Shown one piece after another: positions 6,219 through 10,998 of a stretch of DNA of 31,508 nt. The stretch is from a virus. Within the stretch, counting starts at the first letter, position 1, and each line of letters starts with the position of its first letter. Location of the stretch: positions 1 to 31,508 of the IMG/VR virus record IMGVR_UViG_3300042560_001387, one strand, 5' to 3'. A program made the translations under genes and the position numbers. Below the pieces are notes generated by a model. That model did no database searches. It was not told the DNA's origin and worked only from the letters and a program-made list of their open reading frames with translations.

Positions 6219-6617
6219 ATGAACAAGAAAATCTACAAGTTCAAGACGCCGCGATTCACTGTTGAGGTCCGCGCGTTTGAGGACAACGACATTGATATGT
6301 CGTTTGACGAGGACGGACGCATAGCGCGCGATCTTGAATCCGGCGAACTGGTTGCGTTTCAAGTTGAGGCGCGCGTCCTGTTCACTGGCGGATTCGGTTC
6401 CGACATTGAGTTGGGCGCAGATTACTTGGGCGGGTGCATATACGAATCGACAAGGGCATTCCGCGACAATGTCGGCTTGCGCAATTACGAGCGCAAGCTG
6501 TCGTCCGAATTGGGCAAACCCGCACACGTTGGAAGCTATTTCTCCGACATGGTGAGGGAGGCAATACGGCAGGCCCGCGAAAACATGGGACGCATCAGAG
6601 AATCTGCCAACAACTGA
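6219..6617 (+). CDS. Conserved-looking hypothetical protein, 132 aa
   Basis: Begins MNKKIYKFKTPRFTVEVRAF. An alternating strand pattern in the first 70 residues suggests a β-rich fold, followed by a helical end (SYFSDMVREAIRQARENMGR). I do not recognise the family. The start is well set by AAGGAGA within a CA-rich leader (ACAAGGAGACACACAAATG). That leader is shared with the genes at 6709, 7172 and 8024, pointing to common translational control or duplication of the leader. Confidence 0.75.
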   Translation: MNKKIYKFKTPRFTVEVRAFEDNDIDMSFDEDGRIARDLESGELVAFQVEARVLFTGGFGSDIELGADYLGGCIYESTRAFRDNVGLRNYERKLSSELGKPAHVGSYFSDMVREAIRQARENMGRIRESANN

Positions 6618-6627
6618 CCCACCGACA

Positions 6628-6651
6628 CCGCTTTCGCCCCGGCGAAGGCGG
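6628..6651 (+). other. Intergenic GC-rich hairpin
   Basis: CCGCTTTCGCC pairs with GGCGAAGGCGG over 11 positions (one G-U) with a 2-base nominal loop. No T-run follows, so it is not a classical terminator. It may protect or process the mRNA between the 6219 and 6709 genes, or act as an attenuator. Confidence 0.5.
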
Positions 6652-6708
6652 CACGGTGTGCCAACCGGCCACCAATCAACAACAACAAAACCAAAGGAGA
6701 CACACACA

Positions 6709-7158
6709 ATGACAACGACAACAGACACCACAGAAGCAAAACAGAAAGCGCTTGCGGCCGCTTTGGAATGCGAGCCGGAAGAGCTAACACTTGCACGGTT
6801 TGACCATTACGGGCTGACCGTCTTCGAACTAGGCAACCAAGAATACGCCATAGGCACAGACGAAGAGGCAGACGAAGCGGTTGACGAAAACATCCGGCAA
6901 AGCGTCTGGGCCTTCAATCCCTCGTTTATTCTCGGAGAGTGCGGGCTTCCGTTTGAGTTGGAAGACGCATTTCGTGCCTATCAAGAAAAGGAGTGCGAGG
7001 GCGCAAATGATGCGCTTCTGGCCTTGGTCGAAAAGTGCGCGGGCTTTGACAAGTTCGCGCTTCACGCTGTGCAAGCAGACGGGCGCGGGCATTTCCTTTC
7101 GTCTTATGACGGACAGGAACGCGAAGCGGGAGAGATGTTCTGGTATCGCATCAACTAA
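6709..7158 (+). CDS. Acidic hypothetical phage protein, 149 aa
   Basis: Begins MTTTTDTTEAKQ. It has a very acidic centre (IGTDEEADEAVDENIRQSVW) that resembles a conserved segment I have seen in small accessory proteins of phages and genomic islands; I cannot name the family. The C-terminus ends with GEMFWYRIN. The start is fixed by AAAGGAGACACACACAATG. The acidic character would suit a DNA-mimic or protein-binding role, but that is a guess. Confidence 0.75.
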   Translation: MTTTTDTTEAKQKALAAALECEPEELTLARFDHYGLTVFELGNQEYAIGTDEEADEAVDENIRQSVWAFNPSFILGECGLPFELEDAFRAYQEKECEGANDALLALVEKCAGFDKFALHAVQADGRGHFLSSYDGQEREAGEMFWYRIN

Positions 7159-7171
7159 GGAGGCACACACA

Positions 7172-7573
7172 ATGAAAATCAAAGTTCCAAAGGATTATCC
7201 GGTCAGACCATTAAAGCGCAACCAACCGGCAGAGGACCGCGCAACGTGCGGGACCTGTGGCCTGTCTTGGGATGATGCAATCATAACATCAATGACGCCA
7301 GCACCGGCCGCGCGTTGTCCGTTTGAGGAGTTCCACAATTACGCACCGCCAAAGCTGACCGCAAAACAGAAACGCGAAAACGCAGAGCGCGCCGGTCATG
7401 CTCGCCAAACCCTAGAAGCATACGCCGAGATTACCGACATGGGCGAAGACGACGAAACCATGCTCTGCGACATGCTCGCGGACATGATGCACCTTCTCGG
7501 GCGCGGAGCCGTAGAGGGGCGCATGTTCATGGCTGCCGAGCATTACGAAGCGGAAAGGAGGGGCGAAGAATGA
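7172..7573 (+). CDS. Zn-ribbon-like hypothetical protein, 133 aa
   Basis: Carries TCGTCGLSWDD (C26-x2-C29) and, 20 residues on, ARCPFEEFH (C49 and H54), which together could bind one Zn ion. The rest is helical and charged (KLTAKQKRENAERAGHARQT; later MLCDMLADMMHLL). Small phage proteins with this CGTCG...RCPFE pattern are familiar to me but of unknown function. The start is preceded by TAAGGAGGCACACACAATG, the shared leader. Its stop overlaps the next gene (ATGA). Confidence 0.75.
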   Translation: MKIKVPKDYPVRPLKRNQPAEDRATCGTCGLSWDDAIITSMTPAPAARCPFEEFHNYAPPKLTAKQKRENAERAGHARQTLEAYAEITDMGEDDETMLCDMLADMMHLLGRGAVEGRMFMAAEHYEAERRGEE

Positions 7574-7764
7574 GCATCCACAAAACCCACCTAATCCGCC
7601 AGACGGCCGCAGACTTCAACGCGGCGCACGACTATGATCTAGCGGCAGCCTTGGAGCTATCCGCCGCAGTCATCCGGCACGCGCACCTTGTCCAAGTGGC
7701 GAGGACGGAAGCCAAGGACCCGCAAATGATGCTCCCGATAGGCGGGGAGGCGTTTTTGCCATGA
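7570..7764 (+). CDS. Hypothetical protein, 64 aa
   Basis: Begins MSIHKTHLIRQTAADFNAAH. It is Ala-rich and predicted α-helical, with no recognisable domain. It starts in an ATGA overlap with the Zn-ribbon gene, and its stop overlaps the next ATG the same way, so it is probably translated by coupling. Confidence 0.6.
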   Translation: MSIHKTHLIRQTAADFNAAHDYDLAAALELSAAVIRHAHLVQVARTEAKDPQMMLPIGGEAFLP

Positions 7765-7922
7765 ACACCGGCGACCACACACACGACCGGCCCATGGTCA
7801 ACTGGTGCGCCTTCTGGCAGGTGGTGGCCGCCAAACGCACCGAACCCGGCCCGCCATGGTGGGCAGTGATGGCCGCGAGGATCAGGCAAATGATGACACA
7901 CAAGAATCGCAACGCCGCTTGA
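7761..7922 (+). CDS. Small hypothetical protein with two VMAA-type elements, 53 aa
   Basis: Starts by ATGA overlap (ATG at 7761). It contains two copies of the recurring element: QVVAAKRTE (DNA at 7821) and AVMAARIRQ (DNA at 7866). Trp-rich centre (VNWCAFWQ, PPWWAV) and a basic C-terminus. I do not recognise it. It may be a degenerate or newly formed ORF built around the repeated element rather than an old protein family. Confidence 0.45.
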   Translation: MNTGDHTHDRPMVNWCAFWQVVAAKRTEPGPPWWAVMAARIRQMMTHKNRNAA

Positions 7923-8023
7923 CGCCCGACACCGGCCTTTGTCCAATGGGGGCAGAGGCCGGAACGGACGGCAAACATGCTGACCCGGTGATGGCCGCAC
8001 CATCGAAACAAAGGAGACACACA

Positions 8024-8233
8024 ATGAAAAACGATACACCGCACACGCTGGATCATTTCAGCGCGCGCATGCGCTTCCCCGGTGGGCGCGTAACAAAATC
8101 ATTCGGCGCATGGCTTGAGGAGTGCGAACGGCACGACTCTTGGCATGAGCTGCCCGAGGAACAACGCAAACCAACCTTGGCTAACGTGGCCGCGTTTCTT
8201 GATGACTACGCGGACTTTGAGCCGGTCCAGTGA
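8024..8233 (+). CDS. Hypothetical protein, 69 aa
   Basis: Begins MKNDTPHTLDHFSARMRFPG. It is acidic towards the C-terminus and has no recognised domain. The start is chosen for AAAGGAGACACACAATG, the shared leader. The reading frame stays open upstream, so starts at 7991 (MAAPSKQRR, inside a GTGATGGCCGC copy) or 7946 are possible. Its TGA overlaps the ATG of the next gene in GTGATGGCCGC. Confidence 0.65.
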   Translation: MKNDTPHTLDHFSARMRFPGGRVTKSFGAWLEECERHDSWHELPEEQRKPTLANVAAFLDDYADFEPVQ

Positions 8234-8634
8234 TGGCCGCCAATCCCATGAAACCCAAAGTCACCGAACTGCCCATCTTGGCAGCCGTTAAAAACAACTC
8301 GCTGGATTTCATGCGAGAACACTGTGACCCGCTGCTGATGTCGGCATACATGACCCTGCTGCCATTTACTGATGTGCTAACCAGCACCTCGGCAGGTCCG
8401 CAAAAAGACCAGAACGAGGAAAGCTATATCATCACAAGCTGCGATCTGTCTGCCGGCCACGGCGAGATCATCTTCAAGATATACGCTGACCGAGTGACCA
8501 TGTGCATCATCTACCAAGCCAAGGACGGCGATCCGTTCTCGGATGGCGACGAGGAGATTACGCTGGAAGACCTGTGGGAAATCCTGCGCAACTGCCCGCG
8601 CCCGCCTCATTCGTTTGTCAGGAGGGCACAGTGA
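8233..8634 (+). CDS. Hypothetical protein, 133 aa
   Basis: Begins MAANPMKPKVTELPILAAVK and ends HSFVRRAQ. It looks like a mixed α/β soluble protein with an acidic stretch (DGDPFSDGDEEITLEDLWEI). I do not recognise it. It starts at a GTGATGGCCGC element, where ATG overlaps the previous stop (TGATG); the GTG just before it is an alternative start. Its last bases hold AGGAGGG, the ribosome-binding site for the following gene. Confidence 0.6.
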   Translation: MAANPMKPKVTELPILAAVKNNSLDFMREHCDPLLMSAYMTLLPFTDVLTSTSAGPQKDQNEESYIITSCDLSAGHGEIIFKIYADRVTMCIIYQAKDGDPFSDGDEEITLEDLWEILRNCPRPPHSFVRRAQ

Positions 8635-8837
8635 TGGCCGCTACAACTAGGCAATACGTTAAGATCAGAGACCAAGGCAAGGGGGCCGTGTATCGCTACC
8701 TCGTCGAACTACTGTCTCCCGATGGTCCGAAGTGGATGATTGCATCCCAAGGCAGCCTGCACGGCAGCAAGGCCAAGGCGAAAGCCGAGGCCAAGCGCCT
8801 TGCTGGTATCTACCGCTGCGACATTGTGGAGGACTAA
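8634..8837 (+). CDS. Small basic hypothetical protein, 67 aa
   Basis: Begins MAATTRQYVKIRDQGKGAVY. A β-rich start is followed by a basic helix (GSKAKAKAEAKRLAGIYR), compatible with RNA or DNA binding. It begins in a TGATG junction within a GTGATGGCCGC copy and is preceded by AGGAGGGCACAG. No family recognised. Confidence 0.6.
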   Translation: MAATTRQYVKIRDQGKGAVYRYLVELLSPDGPKWMIASQGSLHGSKAKAKAEAKRLAGIYRCDIVED

Positions 8838-8852
8838 GAACACGCCGCTCAC

Positions 8853-8881
8853 AAGGGAGGGGGCAAATCGTCCCCTCCCTT
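8853..8881 (+). terminator. Hairpin, possible attenuator or weak terminator
   Basis: AAGGGAGGGG and CCCCTCCCTT pair perfectly over 10 bp around a 9-base loop. Only TT follows, so termination would be incomplete. It lies 14 bases after the stop of the 67-aa gene and just before the start of the 50-aa gene. It could equally bury the GGGAGGGG purine tract and modulate translation. Confidence 0.5.
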
Positions 8882-8894
8882 CAGCCGGCAAGTG

Positions 8895-9047
8895 ATGGCC
8901 GCCGAGACCATGGAAACCAAGCAAGACCTAGTGCGACTGATGGAAGGGGCGATAGCCAAAGCCAAGCAGCGCAAGCAACGCCGGCCGATCTCGCACCCCA
9001 CGACCAAGATGCGCATGAAGTGCCGCAACGCCCAAGGCGTCCGGTGA
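8895..9047 (+). CDS. Very basic small protein, 50 aa
   Basis: Starts MAAETMETKQDLVRLMEGAI and continues with Lys/Arg-rich sequence (AKAKQRKQRRP, then KMRMKCRN). Likely nucleic-acid binding by charge alone. It begins at the ATG of a GTGATGGCCGC copy, and its TGA overlaps the next copy. No Shine-Dalgarno stands out apart from the distant hairpin GGGAGG. Confidence 0.5.
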   Translation: MAAETMETKQDLVRLMEGAIAKAKQRKQRRPISHPTTKMRMKCRNAQGVR

Positions 9048-9127
9048 TGGCCGCCCGATCCACCGAAAGCACACACCTTGACACCATCCGTGTGACAACA
9101 GCACACAAGTGCATATTTACAGAGTAA
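9047..9127 (+). CDS. Possible 26-aa peptide at the end of the array
   Basis: Reads MAARSTESTHLDTIRVTTAH and ends with a stop inside the 13-bp repeat. It starts at a GTGATGGCCGC copy in a TGATG junction, like its neighbours. It may be only the residue of the repeated element and not a functional gene. Confidence 0.25.
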   Translation: MAARSTESTHLDTIRVTTAHKCIFTE

Positions 9128-9135
9128 TTCTGTAA
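9117..9135. repeat. Perfect inverted repeat next to attP region
   Basis: TTACAGAGTAATTCTGTAA: 7-bp arms TTACAGA and TCTGTAA around GTAAT. Its left part is the second copy of the 13-bp direct repeat seen at 5795. It lies 23 bases from the tRNA fragment, so it could be a recombinase or excisionase binding site, or an AT-rich stem-loop. Confidence 0.55.
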
Positions 9136-9157
9136 GCCGCACAAAATGCACGGCCCT

Positions 9158-9195
9158 TTAGAAATCCGCTGCTCTATCCCCTGAGCTACGGGAGC
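9158..9195 (-). pseudogene. 5' half of tRNA-Arg(UCU): probable attachment-site core
   Basis: On the minus strand this matches tRNA positions 1-38: acceptor strand GCTCCCG, T8-A9, D-stem GCTC/GAGC with loop AGGGGATA, anticodon 5' strand GCGGA and loop TTTCTAA with anticodon TCT. From position 39 the expected TCCGC is replaced by unrelated sequence, and no T-arm follows. A tRNA piece beside an integrase gene is the usual sign of attP. Here the identity ends at the anticodon loop and covers the 5' half, which is less common than the 3' half. Confidence 0.75.
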
Positions 9196-9218
9196 AAGTT
9201 AATGATTACTCTATAATC

Positions 9219-9292
9219 TGACCCAGAATAATCCAGTTTGACCCACCTCGACCTGCACCCGAATGACACCCGACATGCACACTATTGACACC
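9219..9292 (+). repeat. Candidate integrase arm-type sites
   Basis: TGACCCA at 9219 and 9239 (20 bases apart) and TGACACC at 9264 and 9286 (22 bases apart) are similar direct repeats spaced about two helical turns. They lie between the tRNA fragment and the integrase start. TGACACC is also the half-site of the iterons, and another copy is at 9079. The surrounding 9196-9240 is AT-richer than its neighbours. Confidence 0.5.
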
Positions 9293-9313
9293 AAGGGGCA
9301 GACGGTTTAGCAA
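9285..9313 (+). promoter_or_regulatory. Predicted integrase promoter
   Basis: TTGACA (9285-9290), 17 bases, TAGCAA (9308-9313). The -35 overlaps one TGACACC repeat, so recombinase or a regulator could occlude it. The -10 ends 10 bases before the integrase ATG, again implying a very short leader. Confidence 0.5.
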
Positions 9314-9323
9314 TGGATTCGTT

Positions 9324-10499
9324 ATGAATATTAAAAGTTTCCGCATAGAAGTCCCGAAGTATGGGCTAAGAGGCACAGTCTTTCAACGCCGGGGATACCT
9401 CTGGCTGCGTTACACGCATGAGAAGAAGATGCGGCGGGTCTCCCTCAAGACCAATGATCCCAAGTTCGCCAAGGCCAAGGGGCTGTCTTACCTCACTATC
9501 CTTGGGCAGCAGGGCGGGGCGCGACTTACCGAGCTGACCCACGGCCGCGACGAATCCCCGAACATCGGCAGCGTTGTCGAGCATTACCGGCTACGGAGCG
9601 ACTGCCCGAGCAAAGAGGAAAACATTCGCTGCCTTCTGCGAGTCATCGCCCGAGCCAAGGGCATCGCCCCCTTCCGAGAGCACCCCATGATTAAGGGGCG
9701 GGCCATCGCCATGACGGATGCCGAAGTCGCCAAAGTGATGGCCGTTCGCTCCACCGAACTGAACGACAAACTGGTGCGCGAATACCTTACCAACTGCGGA
9801 ACCAGCGCCTACACGGCCGGCAGCACCCTCGCCAGTGCCAAGAGCGTCTTCGCCGACAGCAACGACTGGATCGACTTCAAACTACCCGACATCACCTCCT
9901 TCCGCGCGGCCAGCAAGCAGGCCAAGCAGAAATACAACCCGACCAGCTTCCAACACATCCCCAAGGACAAGCTGGCCGACATGGAGCGCGACAGCCGGGG
10001 CATGGCAGAGGTCCGCCGTGCCTTTATCTGCTGTCGCTACATGGGCATGACGCCCAAGGAAGTCAGCTATGCCCGCAAGTCGTGGATCGAGGACCGCCCC
10101 GAAGGCAAGACCATGTGCATCCGCGAGCGCCCCGATGAGGAGTTCACCCTAAAGACGGGGGGATGCCGCGAGCGCGACATTACCTTGGCGCCATGGATGG
10201 CCGACTATCTGCTGGCTGCCGAAGACTACATGATCCCGCTCGGCACAGAGTTCCTTCGCTACAACTTCATGCTTCGCAACTTCAACACATGGCTGCGGCA
10301 ATACATCCCGAACCGCAAGGGAGCGGCCTACGAGCTACGCAAGCAAGCCGGCAGCGACTGGCTGGAGGCGACGGGGTCACTCGTCCAAGTGCAATATCTT
10401 TTGGGGCACTCGTCCTATGTAACAACGCAACGCTGGTATGCCACATGGCAACGTGCCGTAGTCGTGCCAGAAAAATTCCAACAAGAACCAACAATATGA
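9324..10499 (+). CDS. int: Tyrosine recombinase (phage integrase) with altered box I/II residues
   Basis: A 391-residue site-specific recombinase that would insert and excise the phage at the tRNA-Arg site. The C-terminal catalytic domain is recognisable by the β-hairpin FTLKTGGCRERDITL, YELRKQAGSDW with R339, LLGHSS with H362, and the nucleophile Y372 in QRWYAT. Two usual residues differ: the box I arginine is a threonine (GMTPKEV, T243), and the His of HxxR is Y336. The N-terminal part (1-60) looks like an arm-binding domain, and a core-binding helical domain follows (about 95-200). I chose the ATG at 9324 because the promoter ends just upstream. It overlaps the lipoprotein gene by ATGA. 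Confidence 0.85.
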   Translation: MNIKSFRIEVPKYGLRGTVFQRRGYLWLRYTHEKKMRRVSLKTNDPKFAKAKGLSYLTILGQQGGARLTELTHGRDESPNIGSVVEHYRLRSDCPSKEENIRCLLRVIARAKGIAPFREHPMIKGRAIAMTDAEVAKVMAVRSTELNDKLVREYLTNCGTSAYTAGSTLASAKSVFADSNDWIDFKLPDITSFRAASKQAKQKYNPTSFQHIPKDKLADMERDSRGMAEVRRAFICCRYMGMTPKEVSYARKSWIEDRPEGKTMCIRERPDEEFTLKTGGCRERDITLAPWMADYLLAAEDYMIPLGTEFLRYNFMLRNFNTWLRQYIPNRKGAAYELRKQAGSDWLEATGSLVQVQYLLGHSSYVTTQRWYATWQRAVVVPEKFQQEPTI

Positions 10500-10909
10500 A
10501 ACTGCTAACCATAACACTCGCAGCCGCCATGGTGATGGCCGCCACGGGCTGCGAAACGAAACAGGCAAAGGCCGCAAGGATGGACGCCCAAGGAATGGTT
10601 CGCACACAAGACGGCAAGTGGGTCCCGAAAGGCACGCGCTTCTTCGGGTCCGGTCATCCTTGGGTTATGGAGAACGGCAGTCCCGCGCCGGCAGTGTTTG
10701 ACCCGACCGTCTTTAATCAAGCCATGGCTCAGAACATGGGCGGCGGGGCCGCAGCACCGGCGCCGATCATCGTGACGGGACCGGGATCACCACCGATCAC
10801 CACGGCAAGCCAAGTTGGCGGCACAACGGTTATCTCCACCATCGGCAGCCGCGCACCGATTGGCGCACCTGTTTACAGTCCGCCGGCATACGGCTATTAT
10901 GGCTACTGA
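10496..10909 (+). CDS. Small secreted lipoprotein coupled to integrase, 137 aa
   Basis: A clear signal peptide MKLLTITLAAAMVMAATGC puts the lipidated cysteine at residue 19 (lipobox AATGC, with a Thr where Ala or Ser is common). The mature part has a basic start (ETKQAKAARMDAQG), then a Gly/Pro/Ala-rich chain with a C-terminal Tyr-rich end (PPAYGYYGY). It starts by ATGA overlap with integrase, so it is expected to be expressed from the lysogen. A surface lipoprotein in this position suggests a lysogenic-conversion or superinfection-exclusion gene; that is inference. Part of its signal sequence is encoded by a GTGATGGCCGC copy. Confidence 0.75.
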   Translation: MKLLTITLAAAMVMAATGCETKQAKAARMDAQGMVRTQDGKWVPKGTRFFGSGHPWVMENGSPAPAVFDPTVFNQAMAQNMGGGAAAPAPIIVTGPGSPPITTASQVGGTTVISTIGSRAPIGAPVYSPPAYGYYGY

Positions 10910-10946
10910 CTTTGTCCAAGTGTGTCTCCTAACCACTAGGACGAGT

Positions 10947-10960
10947 CCCGCGAGTGCGGG
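10947..10960 (+). other. Short GC hairpin before the terminator
   Basis: CCCGC-GAGT-GCGGG, a 5-bp stem. It lies 4 bases before the main terminator hairpin and may reinforce it in either direction at this convergent gene end. Confidence 0.4.
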
Positions 10961-10963
10961 GCT

Positions 10964-10998
10964 GGGCCGTCTCGGGAAACCGGGGCGGCCCTAATTTT
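10964..10998 (+). terminator. Rho-independent terminator after int-lipoprotein
   Basis: GGGCCGTCTCGG and CCGGGGCGGCCC form a 12-bp stem (two G-U pairs) with a GAAA tetraloop, followed by TAATTTT. It ends the plus-strand integrase unit. Its right arm overlaps the stop codon of the 1378-residue minus-strand gene, so the two convergent operons meet here. Confidence 0.8.

Larger units (their letters stand above)
7821..10542 (+). repeat. Dispersed GTGATGGCCGC element family
   Basis: Exact copies of GTGATGGCCGC start at 7866, 7988, 8230, 8631, 8892, 9044 and 10532. Near copies start at 7821 (GTGGTGGCCGC) and 9735 (GTGATGGCCGT). All are on the plus strand. In every case the overlapping ORF reads GTG-ATG(or GTG)-GCC-GC as V-M-A-A or a close variant. 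Several extend to a loose consensus of about 28 bases in which the core is followed by CC or CG, a variable stretch, then CCACCGAAA or CCATGGAAACC. Three copies (8230, 8631, 9044) form TGATG stop-start junctions between genes. Confidence 0.8.

Noticed and set aside
9128-9323. A complete tRNA gene
   Set aside because: Only positions 1-38 of a tRNA-Arg are present; no anticodon 3' strand, T-arm or 3' acceptor strand is found downstream.
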